From Candidatus Poseidoniaceae archaeon (GTDB lineage Archaea > Thermoplasmatota > Poseidoniia > Poseidoniales > Poseidoniaceae): a DNA stretch of 64,000 nucleotides. The notes under the pieces are model-generated. The model made no database searches, was not told the origin of the DNA, and saw only the letters and a program-made list of their open reading frames with translations. Position numbers and translations under genes: made by a program. This document shows positions 28,057 to 36,812 of the stretch, piece by piece. The stretch lies in NCBI GenBank assembly GCA_016777125.1, contig JADHSC010000002.1, forward strand, positions 80,980-144,979, given 5' to 3'. Position 1 is the stretch's first letter. Every line of letters begins with the position of its first letter.

Positions 28057-29328
28057 CTATTGGACACTCTGATAGCCTTCTGGGTTATCTCCGTGATGGA
28101 TAGTTGCATCGAAACCAACCTTGGACGTTTTACCATCCTCATATCTCGATGGGTCGAGACTCGACCCTTTTTGATCACTGTAAATGTAGGTATCTCGGTC
28201 AGGTTGCCAACGAGTAACCATAGCCCACTCGACACGAACTGGGTTACCAATATCGATGTCCTCATCAACGATGGTAACCATCTTCATTGAACGATGACCA
28301 GCTAATGCTGCTTCAATCGCTTTCTTTGAATCTCCTTCGTCATGCTTTCGGATCTTTACGACTGCAGCAAGCCATCCACAACCGCCTTCCGACATGTACA
28401 CATCAATACAATCAACAACTTCAGAAACTGCATCTTTAATCGTAGGTGCTCGAGGCAATCCCATGAGGGTCTTATGCTCAGCTTCGCCAGGGATAAGAGC
28501 ATGGAAAATCGGCTCATTCCTATGAAGAACGCCATCAACTTCTATGACAGGTTGTTGACGAACATCATCAACTGTTCCAGTGATGTCAACGTATGGCCCT
28601 TCATCATCTTCTTCGGTGGTAATTCGCCCCCACATTGCATATTCAGCATTTGCAGGAACTTGGATACCGTTTGGCAACTCGACAAGTTCAAGAGAAGAAC
28701 CGTAAAGTTTCTCATGAAGGGCTGCTGCGATTGATAATTCATCAATTGGTTCATCGAAAGACATCGCCCCTGCAAGAAGAACGACAGGATCAGGAGCATT
28801 GACGATTGCAATATTTACTTCATGTCCCTTTGATCTCGCTTCGTCGACCATTGTTCTAAGATGACGTGGTACAAGACGAACAACAAGATGAGATTCATCT
28901 CGAAGGAATTGCCGATGAAAACTCATGTTTCTTCGACCATCAACTTCTGCAATAATTACGCTAGCAGACATGTATCTACCACGGTCTTGTGGCCAATGGT
29001 GTGGAATAGGTAGGACTGTGAGATCTACTTCGTCTTGCATACAATCATACACGGGTGCATCAGAAGGTGAAACAATGACTGGCTCAGTCGGATTCTTCAT
29101 AGCCCATGCAAGTGTATCGATGTAAACGTCTGGTTCAATTCCTATTGCTTCACAGAGCCGGTCTCTAGTAAGCATATTGACTGCGATTTTGTGACCATTG
29201 GCTTCAGTGATATTGTCGAACAACAGCATGGGATGATTGTGTTCTCTGCTGTAATTCCATACACCATGAATCAAGCTAACCTCGTCTTGGACAAGACGAG
29301 CATTGGTCAAATGGTCGCGGAAAGCCAT
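28057..29328 (-). CDS. UbiD-family decarboxylase, candidate anhydromevalonate phosphate decarboxylase
   Basis: Prenylated-FMN-dependent decarboxylase, 423 residues. The UbiD blocks are present: a flavin-binding region with NMSFHRQFL, EGPYVDITG near the middle, and a region with ALIPGEAEHKTLMGLPR. Archaeal members of about this size include the anhydromevalonate phosphate decarboxylase of the archaeal mevalonate route. The isopentenyl phosphate kinase gene, which would use its product, lies about 7 kb away. GAGGTG at about 29334-29339 precedes the ATG. A flavin prenyltransferase (UbiX) is not in the window. The UbiD family is certain; the AMPD role is inferred. Confidence 0.85.
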   Translation of the reverse strand: MAFRDHLTNARLVQDEVSLIHGVWNYSREHNHPMLLFDNITEANGHKIAVNMLTRDRLCEAIGIEPDVYIDTLAWAMKNPTEPVIVSPSDAPVYDCMQDEVDLTVLPIPHHWPQDRGRYMSASVIIAEVDGRRNMSFHRQFLRDESHLVVRLVPRHLRTMVDEARSKGHEVNIAIVNAPDPVVLLAGAMSFDEPIDELSIAAALHEKLYGSSLELVELPNGIQVPANAEYAMWGRITTEEDDEGPYVDITGTVDDVRQQPVIEVDGVLHRNEPIFHALIPGEAEHKTLMGLPRAPTIKDAVSEVVDCIDVYMSEGGCGWLAAVVKIRKHDEGDSKKAIEAALAGHRSMKMVTIVDEDIDIGNPVRVEWAMVTRWQPDRDTYIYSDQKGSSLDPSRYEDGKTSKVGFDATIHHGDNPEGYQSVQ

Positions 29329-29338
29329 GATTCACACC

Positions 29339-29569
29339 TCAGAATTTAATCTGAGAATCTTCTTGGTATCGTGCTTGAACTTCTTCATGGTCCTCAGATG
29401 GTGCAGAAAGTAAGTTCATTCCCAAGAGAAGGCATACGAATCCTAGAACGTGACTCGACAATAGGTCGCTGGTTTCAGAGACAAACTCAATCCAGTGATT
29501 TACAATGACGAGAAGGCCCAAAAGAATAGTTATCAGCGCCAATAATGGTCGCATAGACTTTGGAATCAT
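29339..29569 (-). CDS. Small two-span membrane protein
   Basis: 76 residues with two hydrophobic segments (about 8-27 and 38-55) separated by a short polar loop, and an acidic tail. It has no recognised domain. It stands 10 bp upstream of ubiD on the same strand, and the ubiD Shine-Dalgarno sequence overlaps its stop, so the two are probably translated from one message. Confidence 0.55.
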   Translation of the reverse strand: MIPKSMRPLLALITILLGLLVIVNHWIEFVSETSDLLSSHVLGFVCLLLGMNLLSAPSEDHEEVQARYQEDSQIKF

Positions 29570-29644
29570 ATCTATACCATAGGCATCGTATTTATGATGT
29601 TATTCTTTGGTTGGTTTCTGTAAATATTTCAGGCCTATCAAACG

Positions 29645-29672
29645 GCGACTTGATATATGAAAGCAAAGTCGC
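29645..29672. promoter_or_regulatory. TATA-like element within an inverted repeat upstream of rps12
   Basis: GCGACTT (29645-29651) and AAGTCGC (29666-29672) are perfect 7-bp inverted arms around GATATAT, a good archaeal TATA candidate. A transcription start would fall near 29683, leaving a leader of about 15 nt before the uS12 ATG at 29698. The arms could bind a dimeric regulator; they could also be a hairpin if transcription starts earlier. Confidence 0.35.
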
Positions 29673-29697
29673 AAAGTTGCTCGAATGAGGGATTATC

Positions 29698-30126
29698 ATG
29701 GGTAGAGGACTGTTTGCAGGCGCCAAGATGGCTAAGGATCGACAAAAATTCCGCTGGTCGGATCGTCGTTACAAAAAGCGTATGCTCAAGTCTCGAGCAC
29801 GCCATGACCCGCTTGCTGGGTCCACACAAGCCAAAGGTATCGTTATCGAAAAAGTCGGTATTGAAGCAAAACAACCAAACTCAGGAATTCGAAAAGCCGT
29901 CAAGATTTCCCTCACCAAAAACGGTAACAAACTCACAGCTTTCGCTCCCGGCGATGGTGCAATCAACTTTATCGATGAACACGATGAAGTCATGGTAGAA
30001 GGTATCGGTGGACGTATGGGTCGTTCATACGGAGATATTCCTGGTGTCCGATACAAGGTCATCCAAGTCAACGGTGTTTCACTCGATGAAATGGTCCGTG
30101 GCCGAAAGGAGAAGCCTGTACGCTGA
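29698..30126 (+). CDS. rps12: Ribosomal protein uS12
   Basis: Small-subunit protein at the decoding centre. 142 residues, typical for archaea. [13 protein letters not shown] is the universally conserved decoding block and [14 protein letters not shown] is near the C-terminus. First gene of a str-type operon (uS12, uS7, EF-2). The gap to uS7 is only 10 bp. GAGG about 9 nt before the ATG may act as the ribosome-binding site. Confidence 0.96.
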   Translation: MGRGLFAGAKMAKDRQKFRWSDRRYKKRMLKSRARHDPLAGSTQAKGIVIEKVGIEAKQPNSGIRKAVKISLTKNGNKLTAFAPGDGAINFIDEHDEVMVEGIGGRMGRSYGDIPGVRYKVIQVNGVSLDEMVRGRKEKPVR

Positions 30127-30136
30127 GGTGTTGAAG

Positions 30137-30742
30137 ATGACAGAAGAAGTAATCGAAGACGAACGACCAATCGCTGGAATCGGAACTTTAGTTTTCGGAA
30201 AGTGGGATGCTGCTGAAGTAACCTGCAACGATCCAGGACTTGCCCCCTATGTTAACCTCTCAACTGTCGGAGTACCTCACTCTGGTGGACGACACGCAAA
30301 CATGTGGTTCGGAAAATCTAAACTTAGCGTTGTAGAACGCTACATCAACAAACTCATGCGAACTGGATCTTACACAGGTAAGAAACAAAGTGCAATGAAG
30401 GCTTTTGAAACTGCACTCGACTCTATTGCAGAGCGCCGTAAGACAAACCCATTGCAGGTTTTCGTCGATGCCATCTGTCATGCAGCCCCAATGGAAGAAA
30501 TCACTCGAATTAAATTCGGTGCTGTCTCCCAACCTAAGGCTGTTGACTCTTCACCTTCACGCCGACTCGATGTTGCCCTCAAGAACCTTGCAAAAGGTGC
30601 ACAACAAGGAACTCACAAATCCAAGAGAACCTTGAAGCAGTGTATCATCAATGAACTCAACAAAGCTTCAGAAGGAGACTCCACATCATATGCAGTTTCT
30701 AAGAGAGAAGAAGTTGAAAGAATCGCTGCTTCCGCACGATGA
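30137..30742 (+). CDS. rps7: Ribosomal protein uS7
   Basis: Small-subunit head protein that binds the 3' major domain of 16S rRNA. The PHSGGRHANMWFGKSKLSVVERYINKLM region, the TGKKQSAMKAFE block and the conserved R-R-L-D-VAL segment match archaeal uS7. I start at ATG 30137 (201 residues); the frame upstream to 30008 overlaps rps12 and is rejected. The 94-bp gap to EF-2 contains stem-loop potential that may govern expression of the elongation factor. Confidence 0.95.
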   Translation: MTEEVIEDERPIAGIGTLVFGKWDAAEVTCNDPGLAPYVNLSTVGVPHSGGRHANMWFGKSKLSVVERYINKLMRTGSYTGKKQSAMKAFETALDSIAERRKTNPLQVFVDAICHAAPMEEITRIKFGAVSQPKAVDSSPSRRLDVALKNLAKGAQQGTHKSKRTLKQCIINELNKASEGDSTSYAVSKREEVERIAASAR

Positions 30743-30754
30743 AGACGACAAGGT

Positions 30755-30771
30755 CACGGAAGAATTCCGTG
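30755..30771 (+). promoter_or_regulatory. Hairpin between rps7 and the EF-2 gene
   Basis: CACGGAA (30755-30761) and TTCCGTG (30765-30771) form a perfect 7-bp stem with a three-base GAA loop, about 13 bases after the rps7 stop. It is followed by a short T-rich run (GAACTTTTG). It could slow transcription, stabilise an upstream 3' end or mark a processing site. Confidence 0.4.
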
Positions 30772-30785
30772 GAACTTTTGCGACT

Positions 30786-30810
30786 CACTTAAGAACCCCA
30801 TTCAAGTGGG
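30786..30810 (+). promoter_or_regulatory. Two mutually exclusive short stems before EF-2
   Basis: CACTT (30786-30790) can pair with AAGTG (30804-30808), whereas CCCA (30797-30800) can pair with TGGG (30807-30810). The two pairings share bases so only one can form. This resembles an alternative-fold leader in miniature, but stems of 4-5 bp are weak. Confidence 0.2.
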
Positions 30811-30836
30811 CGAATTGAACCAGACAGGTGGACACC

Positions 30837-33044
30837 ATGGGACGAAAAGAAGACAACATCAAAAAGGCTACAGTAGTCATGCACATCCTACCGCAAATTC
30901 GCAATCTATGTATTGCTGCGCACATTGACCACGGAAAGACAACGCTCTCTGACAACCTCATTGCAGGTGCAGGTATGATGTCAAGCGACCTCGCAGGTGC
31001 TGCTCGTGTTCTCGACTTCGATGAACAAGAATCTGCACGTGGAATCACCATCAACGCAGCTTCAGCATCTATGGTACACGCTGTTGAAGGAACAGATTAT
31101 CTCATCAATCTCATTGACACTCCAGGTCACGTAGACTTTGGTGGAGACGTCACTCGTGCTATGCGTGCTGTTGACGGATGTTTCATCTTGGCTTGTGCTG
31201 TTGAAGGCCCAATGCCTCAAACCGAAACAGTCGTTCGTCAAGCACTCAAGGAAAAGGTAAAGCCAGTTCTTTTCATTAACAAGGTCGATCGACTCATCAA
31301 TGAATTGCAAGTAACTCCTGAAGACATGCTTAAGCGATTTGAAGAGACCATTGCCAAGGTAAACAGACTCATCAAGCAATTCGCTCCTGAAGAATTCAAG
31401 AAATCATGGCAAGTCAGTGTCATGGACGGAACTGTTGCTTTCGGCAGTGCATACCACAACTGGGGAATTACCATTCCATACATGAAGAAGTCTGGTGTTT
31501 CAATGACCCAGATTTTTGAATACTGTAACAATGAAGATCAGAAGACACTTGCTTCAAAGGCTCCTGTTCACGAAGTTCTACTCGATATGGCAGTTACCAA
31601 ACTTCCAGGTCCAGTTCAAGCACAACCATACCGTATTCCAAATATCTGGACAGGAGATTTGGACTCGACTATTGGAAAAGCAATGGTTAGTTGCGACCCT
31701 GATGCAGAACTGGCTATGATGATTACAAAAATTTGGATGGACCCTCACGCAGGAGAAGTTGCTGTCGGCCGTATTTACTCCGGATCAATTTCACAAGGTG
31801 AATCCGTCTACGCAATTGGAGCATCCAAGCCAGAACGTGTTCAACAAGTCAGCATGATGGTTGGCGGAGACAGAATCACAGTTCCAAAAGTTGTTGCAGG
31901 AAACATTGCAGCGCTCACGGGTATTCGAAGTGCTGCAGCTGGTGTAACACTTTCAAGAGACAAGGATTTCACTCCATTCGAAGCAATCCGTCACTACTCA
32001 GACCCTGTTGTCACAGTGGCTGTTGAACCGAAGAGCATGAAAGATCTACCAAAGTTCATCGATGCTCTACGTTCCCTTGCTAAGTCAGACGCTTCACTAA
32101 AGGTTACAACAAACCAAGAAACTGGAGAAGCATTGCTGGCAGGAATGGGAGAACTTCACCTTGAGATTACTGTTTACAGAATCGAAGAAGAACAAAATAT
32201 CAAGGTAAGCGTCAGCCCACCTATTGTTGTTTACAGAGAAGGTCTGCAAGGAAGCAACCGTGGCCGTGCGTTCGAAGGCAAGTCCCCGAACCGTCACAAC
32301 CGTTTCTTCTTCGAAGTTGAACCGCTAACACCAGAAGTTGTAGAAGCCCTACGCTCTGGAGAATTCAAGGAAGGAACAGTCCGTCCAAATGATGGTAAGG
32401 AAGTTGGAAACAAATTCGGTGCTCTCGGTATGGACAAAGATTTGATGCGTAAGATTTACGCTATCAATGGAACCAATGTTCTGGTTAACGATACCAAGGG
32501 TATTCAAGGACTTCACGAAACACGTGAATTGATTATTGAAGCTTTTAATGAAGTCTGTGTTAAGGGACCAATCGCTGATGAACCTGTTCAAGGAATGTTT
32601 GTTCGTCTTACTGACGCAAAACTTCACGAGGACGCAATTCACAGAGGACCTGCACAAACAATCCCTGCAGTTCGTAATGGACTCAAGGGAGCAATGATGC
32701 GAGCTAAGACAATCATCCTCGAACCTATGCAGAAAGCATTCGTTTCAGTACCAAACGACTGGCTTGGTCAAGTAACTCGTGAAGTTACTAACCGACGTGG
32801 AATTATCGAAGACATGCCGAGTGAAGGCGAAGTTACAACAGTTATCGGTGTACTTCCAATCGCAGAAACATTCGGATTCTCCAACGATATTCGTGCAGCT
32901 TCCCAAGGCCGTGCGGTCTGGAACACAGAGAATCTTGGATTTGAAATGGTCCCACCACAATTATTCGACAAGGTAGTCGCTCAAATTCGAACCCGTAAGG
33001 GATTGAAGCCTGAGCCTAACTCAGAATCTTACTACTCTGATTGA
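30837..33044 (+). CDS. aef2: Translation elongation factor 2
   Basis: GTPase that translocates the ribosome. The G1 motif AHIDHGKT is at residues 28-35, DTPGHVDF is G3 and NKVDR is G4. The diphthamide site is present: His602 in the motif LHEDAIHRG, the substrate of the DPH pathway whose last enzyme is encoded at 19122-19778. 735 residues from ATG 30837; an in-frame GTG at 30828 adds three residues and is less likely. Third gene of the uS12-uS7-EF-2 run. Confidence 0.96.
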   Translation: MGRKEDNIKKATVVMHILPQIRNLCIAAHIDHGKTTLSDNLIAGAGMMSSDLAGAARVLDFDEQESARGITINAASASMVHAVEGTDYLINLIDTPGHVDFGGDVTRAMRAVDGCFILACAVEGPMPQTETVVRQALKEKVKPVLFINKVDRLINELQVTPEDMLKRFEETIAKVNRLIKQFAPEEFKKSWQVSVMDGTVAFGSAYHNWGITIPYMKKSGVSMTQIFEYCNNEDQKTLASKAPVHEVLLDMAVTKLPGPVQAQPYRIPNIWTGDLDSTIGKAMVSCDPDAELAMMITKIWMDPHAGEVAVGRIYSGSISQGESVYAIGASKPERVQQVSMMVGGDRITVPKVVAGNIAALTGIRSAAAGVTLSRDKDFTPFEAIRHYSDPVVTVAVEPKSMKDLPKFIDALRSLAKSDASLKVTTNQETGEALLAGMGELHLEITVYRIEEEQNIKVSVSPPIVVYREGLQGSNRGRAFEGKSPNRHNRFFFEVEPLTPEVVEALRSGEFKEGTVRPNDGKEVGNKFGALGMDKDLMRKIYAINGTNVLVNDTKGIQGLHETRELIIEAFNEVCVKGPIADEPVQGMFVRLTDAKLHEDAIHRGPAQTIPAVRNGLKGAMMRAKTIILEPMQKAFVSVPNDWLGQVTREVTNRRGIIEDMPSEGEVTTVIGVLPIAETFGFSNDIRAASQGRAVWNTENLGFEMVPPQLFDKVVAQIRTRKGLKPEPNSESYYSD

Positions 33045-33046
33045 GC

Positions 33047-33517
33047 ATGTTGACTGGATCCGTCCTCGGCATCTTTGCCACAGAGGAAGGTGGTGTACCA
33101 AAACCGTCTGTTGATTCAATAGACGTACGTCTAAACGGTGTCCATGGAGAACGTATTCGTGATACAAAGCATCACGGAGGTCCTGAACGAGCAGTTTGTA
33201 TCCTTTCGAATCAAACACTCGAATTCCTTCAGAAAGATGGTCATCCAATACGTGGCGGTTCAACTGGAGAAAATCTTCTCATCGATGTTGATGAAGACGT
33301 ATTAGTGACAGGTATTCGATTGAAGTTTACAGATGTTGAATTAGAGATTACATCTCCTGCTCCTCCATGTAAAACAATTAAAGAATCATTTACAAACGGA
33401 GATTTCAAACAATTATCCCACAAACTGAATCCTCAAAGGACTCGTTGGTATGCGAAAGTCATCCATGAAGGAATTATACGTGTAGATGAAATTGTTGAAA
33501 TCAACTCAAACGCTTGA
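33047..33517 (+). CDS. MOSC-domain protein
   Basis: Stand-alone MOSC domain, 156 residues, of the superfamily related to the C-terminus of molybdenum-cofactor sulfurase, YiiM and mARC. Features are KHHGGPERAV near residues 43-52, the G-E-N-L region (STGENLLID), and the conserved PPCKTI with a single cysteine that would carry persulfide. It begins at ATG 33047, just past the EF-2 stop (the TTG at 33041 overlaps it). The gene converges on the IDI-GGPPS fusion with a 17 bp overlap. Substrate unknown; a role in sulfur transfer or drug-like oxygen removal is inference. Confidence 0.82.
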   Translation: MLTGSVLGIFATEEGGVPKPSVDSIDVRLNGVHGERIRDTKHHGGPERAVCILSNQTLEFLQKDGHPIRGGSTGENLLIDVDEDVLVTGIRLKFTDVELEITSPAPPCKTIKESFTNGDFKQLSHKLNPQRTRWYAKVIHEGIIRVDEIVEINSNA

Positions 33518-35255
33518 GTTGAAGATCGGTTAATTCACGAAGAGCGAGCATTGCTGGACCATCTGGCAAACGATCAAGACATGCATGAGCATTCTTGTGA
33601 TAGTGGTTGGCTTTTTCACGTGCATATTCAATTGAACCTAATTGATTCAGAGACTCCACACCTTGTTGAATCATTTCAGCAGAGGCTTCTTCACCCATCC
33701 CCAATACGTTAAGTAAGTTATTTTTCACTTCACTTTCTGGTTGATTTAAAGCATGGATGACCATCAGAGTTTGCTTGCCTTGAGCAACATCAGATCCAGT
33801 AGGCTTACCCAATGTTTTGGAATCTGAAAGAACATCAATTAAATCATCCATAAGTTGGAAACATAGGCCAACAGAAAGGCCCCACTCAGACATACAATCG
33901 ATAACATCTTGATCAGATCCAGCAACTTGTGCTCCCAATTCAGCACAAATTTGGAACATGACTGCTGTTTTACCCTCAATCATCTCCAAGTATTCATCTT
34001 CTGTTACTCTTTCACGAGTTTCAAATTCAATGTCAAGTTGTTGGCCTTCAGAAACACGACGAACCATCCAAGCAATTCGATTTACTAACGATGGTATGTC
34101 TTGCAGTTCTATGTTTGCAGACATTACAAGACGTTCGAATGCAATGGCTAACATTGCATCTCCTGCATTGATAGCAGTTGGAATATCATATTCAACGTGA
34201 ACAGCATTCCTGCCTCGTCGAATTTCATCATCATCCATAATATCATCATGAACGAGGGTGAAATTATGAATCGTTTCAATTGCAGCACCGATATCGAGCA
34301 AACCGGAATGCGTGTCTCCAACGGCTCTTCCTACAAGCCATGGAAGTGTTGCACGCATTCTCTTGCCACCACCCTCAATCAGGTGAAGCATGGCTGCAGC
34401 AAGACGTGCATGACGTGATGCTTGCAGACTTTCGACAATACGGCGCTCAATGAATGGTCGTACTTCTTTCAAACTCGTGGACAAATCTGCGCCAATAGCG
34501 CCAGGCAACATATGAGTTACATCACCCATATCATGAATCAAATCATCACGTAGAGATGCACATGCATCCTCGTCTCCAATAGCTTTCCACCAATCTTCGG
34601 TCATAACTCTTGCAGCAATACAGCGGAACCATGGTGCGATGATATCATCTGAATCTTCTGTTACAAGCATTTGTTCAAGTTCTTGCTCGTCAACCCAACG
34701 AACTTCTGCGACCTCATTTGGATTAGGATGCACTTCAACATCGGCTTGAATCATAAGTATGTGATCGATTTCACGCTCAATCCATTCAGCATTCATACGA
34801 GCACTATACTTCATTTTGGTTATGAAATGGAAGTTTTCTAGAGGAACAGACTTAGGATCAATACCTAATTCTTGCTCGAGTTTACGAACTGCTGCTATTT
34901 TCACGCCCATGGCATTCTCTTCGTTCATCTCTTCTGCACTGGCGAGTGGATGAGAACAACAGGAATTCGCCCATACACTTGGAAATGTGATTTTGTCATG
35001 CGCTCGTTGCTGTAAGAGCAGTCTGTTGTCCTTATCGAACAAAAGAATACTGAAGGCACGATGTAATGAACCCGGTCCGTAGTGACTATCTGCTTTACTT
35101 ATAGGACCGACGACACTATCATTTTCATCAACTTGTAAAACGGCTTCCGCCATCATGGTTGCTTGGGTTTCATCAACAGTGGATGATGCCATTAAACCAG
35201 CAGCCTGCTCATCAATAGCAGCTTCTGGAACATCTCCTGATGCATAGTTCGACAT
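33501..35255 (-). CDS. Fused isopentenyl-diphosphate isomerase (type 1) and geranylgeranyl-diphosphate synthase
   Basis: One 584-residue protein with two sequential isoprenoid activities. Residues about 40-225 are a type-1 (Nudix) IPP isomerase: NSCCSHP at 97-103 holds the catalytic cysteine and the acid-rich EREIDH at 160-165 the second catalytic acid. Residues about 255-584 are a trans-prenyltransferase with a first Asp-rich motif DDIMDDD (337-343) and a second motif MDDLID (469-474). Phe332, five residues before the first motif, is as in archaeal C20 synthases. The enzyme would convert IPP to DMAPP and condense them to GGPP for lipids. It is third in the operon with isopentenyl phosphate kinase. 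Most archaea use an unrelated type-2 isomerase and separate genes. Confidence 0.93.
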   Translation of the reverse strand: MSNYASGDVPEAAIDEQAAGLMASSTVDETQATMMAEAVLQVDENDSVVGPISKADSHYGPGSLHRAFSILLFDKDNRLLLQQRAHDKITFPSVWANSCCSHPLASAEEMNEENAMGVKIAAVRKLEQELGIDPKSVPLENFHFITKMKYSARMNAEWIEREIDHILMIQADVEVHPNPNEVAEVRWVDEQELEQMLVTEDSDDIIAPWFRCIAARVMTEDWWKAIGDEDACASLRDDLIHDMGDVTHMLPGAIGADLSTSLKEVRPFIERRIVESLQASRHARLAAAMLHLIEGGGKRMRATLPWLVGRAVGDTHSGLLDIGAAIETIHNFTLVHDDIMDDDEIRRGRNAVHVEYDIPTAINAGDAMLAIAFERLVMSANIELQDIPSLVNRIAWMVRRVSEGQQLDIEFETRERVTEDEYLEMIEGKTAVMFQICAELGAQVAGSDQDVIDCMSEWGLSVGLCFQLMDDLIDVLSDSKTLGKPTGSDVAQGKQTLMVIHALNQPESEVKNNLLNVLGMGEEASAEMIQQGVESLNQLGSIEYAREKANHYHKNAHACLDRLPDGPAMLALRELTDLQLKRLS

Positions 35256-35323
35256 ATGAGCCCCATCCTGTCTTCCAGCACCCGATACATAGACAGTTCG
35301 CCTCTGTTCGGAGAGATGGATGA

Positions 35324-35566
35324 CTACTTCCTGCGAATTGACCAGTTCTTACGACCGAGACCTTCCAAGGCCACTCCAGTAAGAATTCCCCATAGAATGG
35401 GATACTCAAGTTCAAAATAGAACAAAGGGATCATGGCTACAAATGCAATTATCCAATGATGAACCCAGACGAAATTGTTGCGGATGTGGAATTTAATGTT
35501 TTCAGTAAGCCAACGAATTACCGCAAATCCAAGAATAATTCCAATTGAATAGATTGCAAACTCCAT
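35324..35566 (-). CDS. Small membrane protein in the isoprenoid operon
   Basis: 80 residues with about three hydrophobic segments (about 3-19, 36-52 and 56-70) and a basic tail (GRKNWSIRRK). It lies between isopentenyl phosphate kinase (9 bp upstream) and the fusion enzyme (68 bp downstream), so it is probably co-transcribed. No family recognised. It might tether soluble lipid-precursor enzymes to the membrane, but nothing in the sequence shows this. Confidence 0.55.
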   Translation of the reverse strand: MEFAIYSIGIILGFAVIRWLTENIKFHIRNNFVWVHHWIIAFVAMIPLFYFELEYPILWGILTGVALEGLGRKNWSIRRK

Positions 35567-35575
35567 CGTATCACC

Positions 35576-36391
35576 TTATCCTAAAATCGTCGTCCCTTTC
35601 CATGGCTGATTACGAACCAAATTAAGAATACGCTCAGGATATTCACCATTGATCAAATGAACACTTATTCCGTTTTTGGCAACTAAATGGCCTCGTTGAA
35701 TTTTCAAACCAATACCACCGGTAACATCGATATCGGTTTGGTGGAGTCCTTCATAGGACACATCCGGCGACCAGTGTTCAATCAAATCGTCATCCGTAGC
35801 GAGGTGTGGAGGGACTTTGAGCAGACCATCGACTCCGCCCATAGCAAAGACGAGGGATTCTACATCAGGTAATTCCATTGAAAGCCTTGCAACGAGATCA
35901 TCGCCTGAGAGAATACCGAATTTAATTTCACCATCAACATCGACAACGTCTCCAAATGTGACATGGACAGTTCCAACATCATCTGATTTGAAGCGAATAA
36001 GATCTCCATCAAATTGGGGCCCCAAATTCGATGCCCATTGATGGGGTGGATGAGATAAAGCATTGAGATCGACTCGTTGTAATTCTGAAAGAACAATGGC
36101 ATTAAGCGTTAACATATCTTTTCGAACATCCTCAACTGCTTCTTGTTGTGATGAGCAAGTGTCATCGACGAGCTCAAAGTCTGGGAGATGACCTTCGTTT
36201 AATCTCCAGCGTTTTGCTTTTAGATGGCCAAACGAACCTGCTCCATGGACAATAATGACCTGAATACCTTCCTCAGTGATTTCTTTAATGGTCGAGCAAA
36301 GGTTTCTGATGATCTGTAGATGAGCCACGGACTGTTCGTCTTTCTTGGTGATGAGAGCACCACCAAATTTGACCACAATTCGCCTCCCCAT
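35576..36391 (-). CDS. ipk: Isopentenyl phosphate kinase
   Basis: Phosphorylates isopentenyl phosphate to IPP, the last step of the archaeal mevalonate branch. Amino-acid-kinase fold. VVKFGGALITKK is the N-terminal nucleotide-binding region, and VHGAGSFGH at residues 48-56 supplies the conserved His56, which is diagnostic of IPK against other kinases. The C-terminal part has a GGI-type block (TGGIGLKI). I use ATG 36391 because homologues begin just before the K-x-G-G motif; ATG 36406 and 36415 are alternatives. It begins the IPK, membrane protein, IDI-GGPPS unit and is divergent from the zinc-ribbon gene. Confidence 0.92.
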   Translation of the reverse strand: MGRRIVVKFGGALITKKDEQSVAHLQIIRNLCSTIKEITEEGIQVIIVHGAGSFGHLKAKRWRLNEGHLPDFELVDDTCSSQQEAVEDVRKDMLTLNAIVLSELQRVDLNALSHPPHQWASNLGPQFDGDLIRFKSDDVGTVHVTFGDVVDVDGEIKFGILSGDDLVARLSMELPDVESLVFAMGGVDGLLKVPPHLATDDDLIEHWSPDVSYEGLHQTDIDVTGGIGLKIQRGHLVAKNGISVHLINGEYPERILNLVRNQPWKGTTILG

Positions 36392-36470
36392 GAATATTGC
36401 AGGCATCAATACCACATGAGGATGCCTACAAAAACACAGGATTCAATAGGCTGCTCTCGTTGAGTCGGCC

Positions 36471-36812
36471 ATGAGCGATGATGAGCCTAAACTCGATGCC
36501 TTCCTTCGACATCTACAAGCCGAAGTGGATACTGCATCTGAAATCGCAGACAATAAAGAGCGTGATGAACGTCTTTTCCAACTTGAAGTGGCTATACAAG
36601 AAGCGATTATATTCGCCAATAGGTATAGAGAATTACAAAGTCAAGGTGTTAACCCAATGATGCTTGTTGACCCGAAAATTCAGGCAGACCATCCTGCACC
36701 ACCTGCAACGAAGAGTCAATCGATTCTACTTGGAGCACACGTGTGTGAGAGTTGTGGAAAGCTACTCGAAAGTGATCTTGACTTCTGCCCATCTTGTGGT
36801 GCAAAGAAGTAA
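36471..36812 (+). CDS. Small protein with C-terminal zinc ribbon
   Basis: 113 residues. The N-terminal half is helical and charged, and the end carries CESCGKLLESDLDFCPSC, a four-cysteine zinc ribbon of the type often fused to membrane or regulatory proteins. No membrane segment. It abuts the convergent KptA gene (no gap) and is divergent from ipk by 79 bp. Function unknown; DNA/RNA or protein binding by the ribbon is the usual role. Confidence 0.65.
   Translation: MSDDEPKLDAFLRHLQAEVDTASEIADNKERDERLFQLEVAIQEAIIFANRYRELQSQGVNPMMLVDPKIQADHPAPPATKSQSILLGAHVCESCGKLLESDLDFCPSCGAKK

Noticed and set aside
28047..28268. N-terminal extension of the TPR-like protein into ubiD
   Set aside because: It is wholly inside the ubiD coding sequence and absent from the helical repeat pattern; ATG 28046 is a clean start.
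30008..30136. Upstream part of the uS7 frame
   Set aside because: It overlaps rps12 in another register; uS7 homologues begin after this point.
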